A DNA stretch of 64,000 bases from Calonectria ilicicola (GCA_020809705.1 CP085833.1:2852001-2916000); one strand, 5' to 3'. Positions 1 through 13,367 are shown, numbered from the stretch's first letter. A program made the numbers and translations. The notes: generated by a model from the letters alone, not told the origin.

Positions 1-2026
1 GCGTGTACTTTTTTTTTTTTCCCTTTGGTCTGGCTGGGTCTGGGGGGCCTGCTAGGTGCTTGGTCGGATCTGCACTTGGCCGTCACTCACTGCTTGCCTG
101 CTGGTCCTAGCTCTGGGTCCTGGGCTCTGGACCTCTTCTGGGCTGATGTTTACCATACCTACTTTGAGTGCTTGCTTGCGAGCGATGCCAGATCTGGAGA
201 GCCACGGGTTGCTGGCTCGGTTAAGTTTGCACTATGCGGCTTGTTTGCGAGCACAAAGCAAAGTCAAAGGGCCATGATGCTATCCAGGGACGTGGTAGGT
301 ATGCGTCTAAGTCTGCCTGTGGAGCCAAGAAAAGTCCGACGCCGCCAGATTTGCTCTCATTTTGAATTTTGAAGTTACCAGCGCACAAAATACTTTGTGT
401 GCGCCAGTGAAGACAATACGGTGCGGGAATCTGTCTAAGACTTGGGGAAAAAACGGTGTAGGTCCATAAGGGCAACAGCATGTCTAGGGATGGTGGTAAT
501 CTTTCTTCATAGTCGGTGAGGTCTTTTCTTTTTTTTCTTTTTTTTTTTTTTCTTCCTCCATCCTACTTTGGCCGTTTTTTTTCTCTCTCTCTCTTACTTG
601 TTTGTCGCCCCAGACAAGGATTTCAAGAGACCCATTAAAATCAAGCAAGCATTGGTACCTCGTAAGTACCCCATCCAAATGCCGATGCTCCACCAGTTCC
701 AGATCACTCATAGGTTGCACTGGGACCACAACATCGATTCCATCGGGTTGTGCTGCGCTAAACGAGCAGGCCTCAGAGTTTTTTTTTCTTCTTCCCTTCT
801 ACTTCTTTGGCTACCCTCCCTGGTGAGCGTTGCAAGACAAGAAAAAATTATCTGGCCTCAATATCCCGATATGGCGTGTGTCGGCAAGGGAGATTTCGCA
901 AATGACCAATATAACGAGCGACAGGGCTGGAATATGAACACGAGTAGCCCTAATTAAAGTGACAGAGTGCCACCAGCAGTTTCGGCCTCTTGCAGGGGTA
1001 CCTCTGTGGTACATGACGCATCAGTGGCGCTCTAAATTAATGATCGTCTCAATTAAAAAAAGAAAGTCGGGCATGCCCATGCCCTGCAAGGCCTGGGCCA
1101 CTCCAGTTCCGGATTCAGTAGTATCCATGACATCGCTTCAAGCAGCCAAGAGGCAATCGTCAACCCGTCTCGAATTCGCAGAGCATGCCTCGCTTCATGC
1201 GCACCCAACAGCCACAATCCTATGCGTGCGGATGAGAGGCCTTTTATGATGCAGCGCTTGCTTCGCCGCAGTGCCAGGCCCGGCAGCACGCCCCCAAAAA
1301 TAAATACCTCGTCAATGCACCGGCAAAAAGAATGCTCGCTTCTCTTCAAGTACACTGGTCTGGTGTGTGCCACCCACAACATCATGCCATCATCACGCCG
1401 GGGGGTGGTTGTTCTGAGCGCCAGCGACGCAGCTCGCGGGCTTCTCCGCCGCTGTGGTTCGTCCCGCGGGGCCCCTGTCTCAGTAGTCGCTCTCTGCGAA
1501 AGGCCCCCCCCCCCCCCCGTCGTCACTCCCCGCCAAGTAAATGTACCAAATCTGGGGCCACTCAGCGCTCCCCTCCCCTTGTCTTACTGACAACGTTGTT
1601 CATTTCCGTCACCATAGCCGCCAATATTGCCAAACACGACGTGGATGAGGATCCCGGCTCCCTAACTCTACGGGAACCTGAAGATGTTGCACTCTCTTCT
1701 GCACGGCATCCATGCCCATCAGTCGCCATGCGCTCAGGCCGTGAGGGGATGTTGTCATTCTCACTCCCATATTGTGCTCACAAAACTCCCGTCCATGTCA
1801 TGTGTCACCAACTACCACCACCGTAACCCACCACAACCTACCTAAGCCCAGCTCTGGCGCCGCCGCAGACCATACGCCCTTGTTATGCTCTCGTTACATC
1901 ATCTTGCACTGCCAGCTGGCTGACCGACTCCTCGCCTCCCATTCTATCCTCTCATATTAGCCCAAGCACATGCAGAGTCATCTTCTAATCCACCATCCTG
2001 TCGAGTAACCCGTTTCGTTCCGGCCT
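1..2026. other. gene-free region at window start
   Basis: I see no convincing coding sequence on either strand. Open frames here are short, carry no recognisable motif and have no sensible splice extension. The stretch holds T-rich homopolymers (around 10-20, 530-551 and 781-787) and a run of 15 C at 1504-1518. It includes the 3' flank of the transcription factor that ends at 2027. Confidence 0.6.
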
Positions 2027-4491
2027 TTAGGCTCCAGTGCCATCTCCCGCTTGCGGGAACTGATTGAACAATTGCCACACCGTGTCATTACCCAAATCCC
2101 CTCCAAATAACCAACCCAAGTCATCTACCCCAGCATTTACCCCAGCATCTACTCCGGTTTCCACCTCAATGTTTTCCAGTAACCCCGTGCCAAGTGTTGA
2201 AACCATGCCATTCTGCACAACGTTGAGATCGTTGTAGATAATATCTCCTGTGGGAAACATGGGTGCCAGCATCGCAAGACTATCTGCTGACGGCAAACTC
2301 CACCCACCTGCCACGTCCAGCGTCGGAACCCCCGCACGCCCAAGCTCCTCTTCTGGACCTATTGTTGAGTTGATTGGTGCAGAAGAAGTAGACCTGTTGT
2401 GGTCTACGCTCAACCTCCCGCTGGTCGACGGTGACCGACTGGAGATGACCATTTTAGATCGCGCTACGATGGCTCTGAGTACGCCCTGTGCAGCCTTTGC
2501 TAAGGGGTTACGGTCTTGCATGGCCCGAAATCGCTCGACTGTCCAATCGAAATGCTGCAGCACGCTTTGTCTAAGTTCTTCATAGTCGTGCGGGAACAAA
2601 ATATAGATGGACGCTATGAGCACAACGGCGTCAAAGCTCCCAAAGAAGAGCAAATGGCTGCATGTCTCAAGTTAATACAAGTCTAGGAGTAAAATTCTTA
2701 TACATGTGTTACTCACTTTCTCCAACTGTCTGGAGGCAAACCAAAAAAGGTCTGTTTCTGAACTTCGAGCATTCGTAGACTAGCTTCGATCGCCTCGGTC
2801 CTGCTCTCACGGCGATGAAAAATATATGGCCGATGCAATGCCATGAGTGTAAACTCTTGCAGTTGGGCAAAATAATATCTCGCCGCCTGTATCCAGTTTG
2901 TGCTTGAGTGCTTGTCCCATCGTGTATCAGGTTCATCTAGCCTGAAGATAGAGGGGGTATTGGCATGGATACCGTAAATCCGACGGTGAAGTTGATCGAC
3001 TTTTTTAAAGAGCATGGGAGATGGTGCCGAGTGTTCCAAATCTCGGATGTCTTGCAGCGGCCTCGCAAGCTCAATACTCCAGAGAACTAGCGTTATTGGA
3101 GTTGGCCGGTCCGTCTCGCTTCGAGGGGTGGGTGGGTATTTTGATCTATCCTTTACCAGGCGAGCATCAACTGGTAGAGGGGGCATTGGCCGGTTCCAAT
3201 CTATTGTTCCAGGACGTCCAAGTATGACGGAACATGTAAGGTCCCTAGAAGCAAAAAGAAAGTAAGCACAGTAGCTGTATGGAAACATATTCCAGGTAGA
3301 TGGTATCTTACCACAAGGCAAGGACTGCATATAGCCTCCTTCGTCTTTCAACAAGCCATTGATTTTCATATATGCTCTCCTGACTCAGGTCTTTGGGCAA
3401 TGGGTCTCTACTCAGCTGATTCATTCCTAGGTCTTGAGCATAACGAATTGTCACGGATATAGCATGCCACTATCAATGTTAGCTCTAGTACATTAAAGCA
3501 GACGACTGGACGTACTGCGTCAGTGACTTTTGCAGTGTACTTGAAAAACGTGGCTCGTAGAAATTGCGCCTGGACAGTCTCAAGCGAAATTTGGCTTGTT
3601 CCAAGAACATCAATAATGGCGGCTCCAGCGTTACTGTACTCGGTGGCCACATCCTCCAATGTCATGCTGTTTATGTATCTCAATGGGTCATAATCAGGAT
3701 TGTTTTTCTCAGTGACTAGGATAAGTGACAATGCTAGAACTTGAAGTAAAACGGCCGGGAACGCCCTGAGGTGAGGCGGGATGCCCCGGGGGCCAATATC
3801 GGTGAAGGTGAGGAAGGGCAACTGGCACCATTCGTCAAATTGCTTACGGAAAATATCTGGGTCGATAAAATAGTACTGCCAGTTGAGGCTACGCATGAAG
3901 GCCTCCGTGAGCGAGTCGATGTACTTTTTGGATGGCAGCTGCCTGACCAGTGCTCTGTACTTTTCCCTGAGGGCAACATCATCCCGAGGGGCACTGAGTG
4001 CTTCGTACTCGAAAGGCATCCGGGGGACCTGGACATCCATGCTTGAATCGATCTCTTCAAGAAAGGCCATGGTAGAGCCCATGTTTCGGCCATAGCCCCA
4101 GTCTGCCGCACTAGAAGCAAGCGTGCCACCGTCCTCCACTTTTGGGAGTGCTTCCAAGACCGTGATTGTGGCATTATCTGGTCGCTTTCCATGACCACGG
4201 GGCCCATTTGATGGCAACGCGGGGGCACGATATCGAAACTTGGTTTCATAGATGCATGCCTCTGGTTTGTCCCTTCCCTTACAATTTGAACACGGCCTCT
4301 CTCGGTCACACTGATGATGAATCTTAGCCAACACTGCATTAAAAGCCATGTGCCGTGCCTATTAGACGGCTCCTTGCGCAAACCTTTTGCTTTCGTCGAT
4401 GGCATTCTGTGCAAGACGACCTAAGACGCTGTCTCTTCGCGGGCGGCCCAGTGCGGAACAACGGCTTTGTGGGGTCAGGTGGCTCCAGCAT
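2027..4491 (-). CDS. Zn2Cys6 fungal-specific transcription factor
   Basis: Predicted nuclear DNA-binding regulator of about 739 residues. Exons on the minus strand are 4491-4384, 4310-3516, 3469-3312, 3244-2717 and 2657-2027, which sum to exactly 740 codons. The start is fixed by a short first exon whose ATG at 4491 opens a basic leader. The binuclear zinc cluster is C27-x2-C30-x6-C37-x5-C43-x2-C46-x8-C55, and the first intron falls exactly between Lys36 and Cys37, so the finger exists only after splicing. The middle contains the fungal transcription factor homology region (RDPLPKDLSQE, then a segment RRRLYAVLALWDL spanning an intron). The C-terminal third is low in charge and may be an activation region. 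No gene cluster surrounds it, so its target pathway cannot be read from context. Class is confident; specific function is unknown. Confidence 0.88.
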
Positions 4492-6950
4492 CTTGGCTCC
4501 GGAGCGTGAAAATCAGAACTGGCTATCAGTGATGCTTATCTGCAACGGCAATCAATGGGGCATGGTAGTGGGCGTGGGTTGCGCCACAGCCCGATCGGCT
4601 TGTTGGATGTTGAAAGAGCCAAGTTGACAGTGTTGTAACGAGGCTGGCCACCCGTGTTTGGCGGAGATATCGGCGCGGCTGCGACACAAAACCCGGAGAA
4701 ATAATTGAGTGGGACCAGGGACGTGGACGCCGGCCCGTCCAGTGAGGTGGATCGTATTCAAAGAGTTGTTTCCCAAGAGAGCAATCGGCAAGCATTCTCA
4801 AACTTAATCATATATCCGATGGGCTGAACAGGGGTTGTCTTCCTACGATCTTGGTTTTGGTTTATACCATACAAGCAGGATTTTGTCGTCGCTTTCAACG
4901 ATGCATTGTGTGCGCGTTGTAATCCTGCACTGTACCGCGGTCGGTCACTAATTTCGCTCCGTGTGAGTGTGACCTTTCTGTTTACTTGTATTCGGAAGCA
5001 CAGCCATGTGTTCAGGCGCGAAGGAAAGCAAAATACTCTAAGCCGGAAGCATCTTGTCGAATACAATTCTCGTCTTTTCAATTTAAGAGTAAAACTAATA
5101 CAGAAGTATAGGACTCTGGGGAAGTGAGAAGCAATGTCGCTTGTGATATGCGGCGTGAGTGGCTAGAATCACCTGATGGATAACGGAGCATGCCCGTCTT
5201 AAGTGGTCGCAGATTAGTGTTCGAACAAACTTAACGAGCACAAAGGCGATCAATATTTTAGAGTATGAAAATCACTCTTCTAACAAAAATCCAACCAACT
5301 CATCAGTTTAGACCACCACACTACAAAATAGAGGCTCATCCCTTTGTGTCGGTACAAGGTGCGGGGGATCTTGTTGGACGACTGTGAGTGGCGGCGAATG
5401 TGTCTCACTTAGGCGGGTGGCAAAATATATGCATCAAGAACGATGAAAATTGATGAAACCATATAAGTAGAACAAATATTGAAAAAGAATCCGGTGCCAA
5501 GAAATACCATTTAATTTATTTGTAATTTGTATCCATTTCCTCGCCAAAAAAAAAAAAAAAGGAGAGAAAAAAATCAAGGTAGCGTCGGCAGAGAAATTTG
5601 CGTCATTTGCCATGCGTCTAGTTTCAGTCTCCATCTTCCACTGAGAAATCGACATGGGCGATTTCTATGATTCAATCGCGTCACAAACCCCACACTGCAT
5701 TCTACGTTGATTGTCTTGACCCCTGCTCTGAGCATCATGGCAGACGGTGCCTCTTGTGTTCCGTGTGAGACACCGTTATAATTTTCCCACGGGGAATGCG
5801 TACCGAAGGTTGACGTGGCCAGCCTGAAGGAATCGCGAATGGACGGGTGACAGTGATCTGGTGCGTTGCGACACTACACCGCAACTGCGTTCAGGGACCT
5901 GCTGCTTGTCCCGTCGGATCATCGGCTTGGCAGGCAAGTGCGGAAATTTGGCTGGAGTTATTCATCAGATTCTTCATGGAGTGGGAGTTTGGTGGCCCCC
6001 CTCCGCTTCTGCTGCCGATGTCTGATGCAGCCCTCATCCCACGGTCGTAGTCGATATCAGATATCAGAGGGGTTCATGTGTCTTATCTACCTCTAGTGGC
6101 TGCTAATGCACCGCGGTATCAACTAAAACGTTGATTCTCTTTATCTCTAATCCGGTTTCAGCAGGTGGGCTGGTTTGAGGTGAAAACGGCGCCGCCAAGG
6201 CAACGACGGATGCTCACAATGCCGCATGCCAGTCGTTCAGCCTGTGTGTGTGCATTAAGGGCCATTATGGTGTGCCAAAGCACCCCAAATCGTACGTGTG
6301 GTCTCTTTCCGTGTATACGGGCATCTGTCAAAATCAGCCTCTCTAGTGGATCCGTTCCGTGCTTATCCCTGGCTGACAATTTGCCTTGATGGCCCCAATC
6401 GAGGGGGTTGCGTATGCGCCGGGTCCCAAGCTTGCGTTATTCCCCGTAGGCCAGCAGCTTAGATCCAAACCACTGTCACCCAAATTGACACATACCATCC
6501 GCTCTCCAAGCGGGCCGCTAATGGTCCCGGTGCTACCGAGAGCAAGCCCCTGCCTGCTTGGCGCAAGCACAGGCTGAAGCTACGTACCACCACACACACG
6601 TTATCGCCGCCCACTGCTCGAGGCCAGCATCATCTCAGAACTTTAACCCACCTTCTCCCTCTGCCTCCACCTTGCGCGAGCTCATCTTCTCTTCTCCCCT
6701 GAGTTTTTTTCTTACATCGTACTCATCCGCTCCTTTACATCATCCATTTTCTAGTTTGTCCTCTTCTTTCTGCTCCCCTCCGACGCCGCCCTCTCCCCTC
6801 AAACACTCTAAACGTCCTTCCCGTCAGCCCCTGACCGTTCGCTGACATCGGCTCGCGACTATCCTAGCCAGGGCGGCAGACGATAAGATCGATTAGTTAC
6901 CGCGACGCCTCACCAACCTCAGCGTCGACGACCCCTCCCACATCTACATC
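4492..6950. other. intergenic region between the Zn2Cys6 factor and PI synthase
   Basis: About 2.5 kb with no supported gene. It must contain the promoter of the minus-strand transcription factor at its left end and the leader of PI synthase at its right end. The last 350 bases before 6951 are strongly C/T-rich on the plus strand, as is usual for leaders of highly expressed fungal genes. An A-rich run lies at 5546-5560. Confidence 0.5.
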
Positions 6951-8007
6951 ATGCCTGCGCGACAGACTCGAAGCCAGGCCGCCAAGGCTCGCAACACGCC
7001 AACTTCGTCTGACGAAGAGCGCGAGGTTCAGCAGCAGAATGGAAACGGCTCTGTTCACAAAGCCCCGGATGCCTCGGGCGACTTTCCTGAAGAGAACATC
7101 TTCTTGTTCTGGCCCAACATCATTGGTATGTAGGCCATCATCTGGCGCCGTTCCTTCCCCCGCTAACGACTGCTCACAGGTTATGCGCGAATCGTTCTCG
7201 CCATTGCCTCTCTTTACTACATGCCCCTCCACCCACGCACCTGCTCTGTGCTCTACAGCGTCTCCTGCTTGCTCGACGCTCTAGATGGCTACGTTGCCCG
7301 CATCTTTGAGCAATCGACTCGTTTCGGCGCCGTCCTCGACATGGTCACAGATCGCTGCACCACTGCTTGCCTCCTCGTTTTCCTCTCCTCCGCCTTCCCC
7401 CGCTGGGCTATCATTTTCCAGGGCCTCATTGCCCTCGACCTTGCCAGTCACTACATGCACATGTATGCCACTCTTGTCGTTTCTGGCACCAATTCTAGCC
7501 ACAAGAACATCGACAAGACCCAGAGCTGGATCCTCAACCTGTACTACACCAACAAGGTATATATACGTCTCCAAGCCGTTGTCTATGTTGTGGGTTCTAA
7601 CCTTGTCTCTCCAGACTGTTCTGTTCGTGTTCTGCGCTCTCAATGAGGTTTTCTTCATCGCCCTATACCTCCTCTCCTTCTCCTCTCCCCTCCTGTCGCC
7701 CCACCTAATTAAGACTGTCGAAAACACCAGCGGGGAGGCCCTTCAGCCAGGTGCCCAGGTCAACACCTCCCTCCTTCGACAAATTTTCCCCGATCCCTTC
7801 AGCGCTGCCGCTCTCGAGCTGGCTCGTGCCAACAAGATGGACTCGTTCTGGCCCTGGGTCATTGCTGGCGTTAGCTTCCCCATCATGTTTGGCAAGCAGA
7901 TCATCAACGTTGTCCAGCTTGTCAACGCTAGCAAGGGACTGGCTGAGGTTGATATCCAGACTCGTCGTGAGAATGGCCTCCCCAGGCCCAAGCCCAAGAC
8001 GGCTTAA
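6951..8007 (+). CDS. pis1: phosphatidylinositol synthase (CDP-diacylglycerol--inositol 3-phosphatidyltransferase)
   Basis: Transfers the phosphatidyl group of CDP-diacylglycerol to myo-inositol in the endoplasmic reticulum membrane, giving phosphatidylinositol for phosphoinositides, GPI anchors and inositol-phosphoceramides. Exons 6951-7125, 7180-7556 and 7615-8007 give 314 residues. The CDP-alcohol phosphatidyltransferase signature is complete: D91, D94-G95, A98-R99, G108, D112 and D116 (LDALDGYVAR followed by G-x3-D-x3-D). Hydrophobic segments flank it, including a hydrophobic hairpin after the second intron. The N-terminal 45 residues are hydrophilic and low in complexity, typical for filamentous fungi. 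It converges with the ferroxidase gene on the other strand. The family assignment is secure because the signature and the following ALDLASHYMHMY segment match PI synthases rather than cholinephosphotransferases. Confidence 0.93.
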
Positions 8008-8760
8008 ATGCAGCAGCCCTCTCGAATTCGAACTGGCAATATATATTTTAATACGCATCGGTGCCTGGAAGTGAACGTCAAACGTTATTGTTACTCGTAC
8101 TTTTCCTAGGTGCCCTCTTTCTCAAAGCCATGGCCCATGTGGCTTTTGCAAGGCTTCATTGCCCAGATTTATTTGAACTAAATTTCGGTCAAGTCTCGTC
8201 TACAACCTCAAACAACAACCTGGGACTTTGTTTAGGTGGATTTTGGATCCCCTAAGCTGCATGAAATGGCGTAAACGGGGAATTATAAGGGACAAGGCGG
8301 CTGGGTGGTGATGAAAATAATTAATCGAAAATAGGGTTGATGGAGACATCCTCGAGCACTGAGGAATGATGTGTGGGAGCTGAAGGATGTTAATGGCGAA
8401 ATTTTTCGTCTGATTTAGCGGGTGGCTTTAGTTTAGATTTCGTTGTACACATAGTCTTTGTTTCATTTTTTTTTTGTACATTTTAATCGCGGACCAAACA
8501 CCTCGAACACTCGCTGAAATTTACACTATTACCAAGCAGCTTGCCATTAGGGGCTCATTCGCTGTTTACCTTTTGACTTTCTTAGCCTAGATGGCCAGAA
8601 GAGTTTATACTTTTAATAGCTTAAACATACATAAGGTATTTATTATTTCATATCAAAGCTAAATACGAAGAGCTCTGGGCTCCGAGAAGAATCAATGGCA
8701 TCGTTTTCGTCCCGTGGTATCAAATATCCACCTCGTATCCAAACCGTTCTGGATCTCGTT
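8008..8760. other. convergent intergenic region (3' ends of PI synthase and ferroxidase)
   Basis: A 750-base spacer between two 3' ends. It is A/T-rich, with a T run at 8468-8476, and carries no open frame of interest. It presumably supplies polyadenylation signals for both converging genes. Confidence 0.5.
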
Positions 8761-10896
8761 TCATGACCGTCCTGCGTTCGTATCACTCCCACTTGCTGCC
8801 GCTACAGCCTCCCTCTGCCCATCATGGACCGCCGTCTGGCTCTCCGTTGTCGAGTCATTCTCGATAGTACCGCCCCTGGTGGTGGCAGCAGCATCCTCGT
8901 CGACGGGGGTGGCCAGGCCATACCAAGCAACAACGCAGATACCCATAATGCCAGCGATACAGCTGAATACGAGGGCCACAATGCCTCGAGAGGTGAAGCT
9001 AAACGCAATCAGAGTCAGTTGGATAAGCCCAAGCGGGAAAGGGAGCCCAGTGTGGGCAGCGATGGTTTACGAACCCAGCAGGAAGCGTTGGTGGAGGAAC
9101 ATTCTCGCCAGTCAGATCAAGGTAGTCGGCCGTGTTACCAGCAGCATTGCCTTTGGTAGCAATACCAGCCTTACTACAGACTTCTAGGTGATTGTCGGGG
9201 ATAGTGAGCGTCTTTTGCAGGTCAAGAGGGTCCTCGACAAAGGTGGCAATGAGGCCTGAGATGACGTGCCATTCAATGTGGCAATGAAACAGCCAGACAC
9301 CTAGATATTTAAGGTTAGCCGGACAAAGGAGCATGTGATGAGGAGCATGGGGGTTCTTGTCATACCAGGATTGTCGGCCTTGAAACGCATGACGATGTTG
9401 CCGTTGGGGTAGATGACAAGAGTATCACGGCGCATGGGTGCCTTGGGCAAATCCTTCTCGGAAACACCAACGTCCTCCCAAGTACCCGCTTCCTCCTCGG
9501 ATCGATAAATGGCCTGGAAGGCGTGGCCGTGGAGGTGGAAGGGATGGCGACCAGAGTCGAGGTTGTTGACAACAAGTTGGACAATCTCGTTCTTCTTGAG
9601 GACAAAGGAATGCGTATAGGTTCCATACACTGCAGGGTTCTCGGCATCCTCGCCAGCGTTCAGGGCTGTGTAAAGCGTGGGAACCTTGGGCGCTCGGTAA
9701 GTAATGTTGTTGAAGAAGGCATAATTCTGGCCATCGCGAAGGTTGTCCATCATGACGTCGAGCTCGACTGTGCGGTCGGGCTCGCCGAGGAGCTCCATTT
9801 TGTCATAAGGAACGAGTTTCATGTCATCAAAGGGCTCCAGGGCGTCAACCGTACTAGCGGCAGGAAGCTCCTTTTTCTTGTCATAGACGAGCCAGCCGGT
9901 GGAGTTGTAATTGAGGTCATCGGGTAGAACATCAAAAAGAGTCTAGTGGCCGGTGGTTAGCATCTAGAACTCAGCAGAAAATATCAGAGATGAGCTACTT
10001 ACGGTGTCCATACTGGCAGAAATGGGAAAGTTCTTGGACGTATCCTTTTTAGTAGTAATGAGGAAGCTTACACGTTGGGCAGCAGAGATGTAGACCATTT
10101 CAGCCTCAGCCTCTTCCGTGTAGATACCGTCAACCTCGACAATGCGCATCGTATGACCCTCAAACCAAAGATACTGCCCCGCAAAAGCTCCCATATTGAT
10201 GACGCGGAACAGGTAGGTGGTTTCTGGCTTGACAGAAATGGTAAAGTTCTGGGTCTCATTCATGAGGGCAGCATTGGGAACAGGTTCGGCACCTGAAGGG
10301 TTTGACTTGGCCATGAAGAACCTGGGGATAAGATATTGCATCTCATCGTGATACCAATCCGAAAGAGTGACAACAAGCTCCTCGTCAACTTTATCCTTGT
10401 AGGGGAAGTCTTTGTCATGAACAATCAGGGGACCACGCAAGCCATCAGGATACTGCGCGCTGGTGTGGGAATGATACCAATAGGTACCGGGTTGATCAAT
10501 CTGGAGAGTTGTTAGTACTGATGGTGTTAAGGTCAAATTTTTACCCACAGTAAAGTTGTAAGTAAAGGAAGCTCCTGGGGGGATTTCGCACTGCGACACG
10601 CCAGAGGGTCCATCCATGTGGGTGGTGCCATTCATGTAGAGACCATGAAAATGCAGCGAGGTCGACTGGTTGCCAAGATTGTTGTGGGCATCAATGACGA
10701 TTCTATCGCCAACATTGGCCTCAATTGTTGGAATTGGCCATTTCCCGTTGATCCCAATCACCGGGCGCTCATAGGCTCCATCCGGATTAGCTCTGACCCA
10801 GTGGATGTCAAAGTCATATTTGATCGTGGCAGCATCCGCGAGCTGGGAGGCTATCAACAGAGAGGCTGCCACAGCGGACAGAAAATTTGTGACCAT
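8761..10896 (-). CDS. fet3: cell-surface multicopper ferroxidase (Fet3/FetC type)
   Basis: Oxidises Fe2+ to Fe3+ at the plasma membrane and hands it to the Ftr1 permease in reductive iron assimilation. Exons 10896-10549, 10500-10003, 9942-9366, 9300-9075 and 8998-8761 sum to 629 codons (628 residues, close to yeast Fet3). It has an N-terminal signal peptide ([11 protein letters not shown]), copper-binding motifs [18 protein letters not shown] and HCHIEWH followed by a Leu at the T1 axial position, and a single C-terminal membrane helix ([19 protein letters not shown]) before a short acidic tail. That topology separates it from secreted laccases. The first intron (10548-10501, 48 nt) is in frame and easily missed; removing it restores [14 protein letters not shown]. 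The start is ATG 10896; the GTG just upstream is not needed. It is divergent from the iron permease at 13508, which supports the role. Confidence 0.95.
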
Positions 10897-13302
10897 CACG
10901 TTTAGGGGGGGAGCAGCAGTTCAGGCAAAGTGTAAAGAGAGGGTGAGGAAAAAGAAAGGAGCAGAGTTGATCAAGGCACAATTTACACCAGCCTCGTCAA
11001 CGCGAGTTGGCGAGAAGATGGGAAATATGAATCAAGAGGAGGGACTAAAGGTGGCGGCCGAGCACGGAGCTAAGGCGTGGGAGCGCAAGTTGCCCGAGTT
11101 GCCGGTAGACCAGAGATGACTGGTTCGTCTACATGGGTATGGCATCAAAAATCGGGTAGGACAGTAGCGAAGCTCACGGGGCCAGTTGGAGATGGAGGGA
11201 CGACGCGGAAGCGATGTGGGACGACCAGAGGCAATGGCCTGTAAGTCGCCCCAAGAGCGGCCTTTTTTTTTCCTGTTCAGCGCACAAGTATCCGATACAA
11301 AGGTACAGAAGTAGATTCGATTGATAAAACCGGCTGAGGAATGTGGCATGGCTCATGCAAGCGGCATGGGAGGAGCTGAGACAGAGTGGCATGGCTTTTT
11401 GGCAACCAACGTACGTTGATGGAGAAATCCGAGCCTCCCCCCGCCGCGGCACCGCATGGTTCCAAAGACGGATGGGATGTGCAGGCGCTTTGGGGGTTTG
11501 TGGCTTAACTCGCGCCAGTCGACGGCGTGTGGTTCCGCGCTATGCTGTGGATGTGCAATCTCGCCCATCACAGAGGGCGTGGGCAGATGGTGGTGCCACG
11601 CATATGATGCTGCCGTCCATTCATTCGCGATTGATTGGCGTATGGGTGTTGCCATTTTTTTTTTTTTTCTCCTCTGCCTGCTCCCAGCATGTCGGCCGCC
11701 ACAAAGTGTTGTAACAGGGAGGGGAGGGGAGGGGGGAGCTTCATCACAGGGCCCCATCTTATCAACGCCAAGCCGGGACAAGCAGATATCTGCTGTCTGG
11801 GCGATCCCCGACCGCGTGGGAAACCCACCCCCAGAAGCCAAGCTCCCACTAAACGGGTTCTGCAGGGTCAGCGAGGGTCCGTCTACGGCACGACAGAGCC
11901 GAGAGAAGCGGTCCACAGCACATCACATCCCATCCCATCCCACGATGATTCAGGTTGATATCCGAGACCAGGAAGCCTGGGGAGTGATCAACTGCATAGC
12001 CAGCTTAGACAGAGCAGAGGCAAACGGTCAACAATTCCCCCTTCCAAGCTCAAACCATAACCAAGACCAATGTCTTCCCAAGCTAACCCTCCTCACCACA
12101 TGGAGGGTCTAGGCCGCGGTCTCATCCACCCTTAAACTCTAGCTAATCCTGGCCAGGTGCCACGCGAGGTCTGTGACTGGATAGACGAGCTGGATCAGAG
12201 ACAGCATGGTCCAACACGCTCCATCCATGCTTCCTGCGGCTGAGGTGTATAATTGGGACCCGACACACTCCAACCCCGGTCCATCGGCAGACGTGATTTT
12301 CGCATCTTTTTCTCCCAGGTTGTTCGGTTATCGCTCCGAAAGGATGCGGCATGGTTCCGTCCTTTTTTTTTTCCTTCTAGGAATGGGAAAGGAGGGGGGG
12401 GCTTGTTGAACTGATGTGTGGAGTCAACGTCGCCGGAGCGAATACAGGGTTATTTCTAGGCTTAAAATTGCCATCTTGCTCTGGTTAGTCGCTGCTGCAG
12501 CTTGAAACCACCCGCCCCAGCAAGCTTAAGCCAAAGCATAAGCCTAAGTCAAATCCAACCTACAGACAGGGTAGCCGTAAACCCCCCCGCCGCATGACCC
12601 CGTATGCGTGCCCCGGTGTGTGTGTGCCCTGCTGCTGGCCATCTTCTCGTCTCGTCTGATCGACGCGCCCTCAATTCGACCGCCCGTCTATGCACGCCAC
12701 TTTGATCATTGCGCTGCACTTTCATCCTGGACACGATGGAAACGGCCATTGAGAAATGGAAATGGTCCTCCCGCCCCTGCTATGTCAGCCCTTTTCTCGT
12801 TTGGGTTCCCATTACATGATGACCAGACGCCTTAGCTCGCAGTCCTCCAACACAATTCCGCCCTTTGCACAGGGTTCGTGTGATAAAAAGCAAACCATGG
12901 AGTCAATCTCTTCATTCCCTCCCGCCCCCCGCTCTTGCTCGTGCCAGGCGATCCCCAATCGCTAGTCACAGTTGCGCAAAGCTCGGAACAACCCAGTACA
13001 CATCCCACGCCCACGGCAATTCCATGCCGACTGTCGCATATACTAGCGGCTCTGGCTTCAAAGCCACAACCCAACTAGCCAACCGTTTAGATGGCCCTGT
13101 CGTTCGAGACGCCCCCCCTCTTTTTGTGTTTTGGGAGATAATTGGTGCATCCGTTTTGGGGATGGGCACCTAATCGTCCTCTGCTAAGTGCCATTGTGGT
13201 TGACTTGCCGTTGTGAAGCCGGCCTGGCCTGTGTACCCAGTACATGGCCACTCTCTCATCTGTCCTAGTGACCCCCAGCTCGGCCCAGCGATCTTGCTCC
13301 GA

Positions 13303-13311
13303 TTATCATAT
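13303..13311 (-). promoter_or_regulatory. near-consensus SreA-type GATA motif (copy 1)
   Basis: On the minus strand this reads ATATGATAA, one mismatch from the ATCWGATAA element of the fungal iron-repressor GATA factors. It lies inside the 12-mer GATTATCATATC (13301-13312) that recurs at 13344-13355. Confidence 0.35.
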
Positions 13312-13345
13312 CCATCTTGCACCATTTCTTGCTACCCCTGCCTGA

Positions 13346-13354
13346 TTATCATAT
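13346..13354 (-). promoter_or_regulatory. near-consensus SreA-type GATA motif (copy 2)
   Basis: Second copy of ATATGATAA on the minus strand, inside the repeated 12-mer at 13344-13355, five bases from the exact consensus site that follows. Confidence 0.35.
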
Positions 13355-13358
13355 CAAC

Positions 13359-13367
13359 TTATCTGAT
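13359..13367 (-). promoter_or_regulatory. consensus SreA/URBS1/SRE-type iron-repressor site
   Basis: The plus strand reads TTATCTGAT, that is ATCAGATAA on the minus strand, an exact match to the ATCWGATAA element bound by the GATA factors that repress iron uptake in replete cells. It lies about 140 bp upstream of the iron permease start and beside two near-matches. Binding is inferred, not shown. Confidence 0.6.

Noticed and set aside
1053..1526. 157-codon minus-strand frame
   Set aside because: It runs through a 15-base C homopolymer and has no motif or splice support.
6050..6066. ATCAGATAT repeats resembling an iron-repressor GATA site
   Set aside because: One mismatch in the essential GATAA and located about 900 bp upstream of PI synthase, which is not an iron gene.
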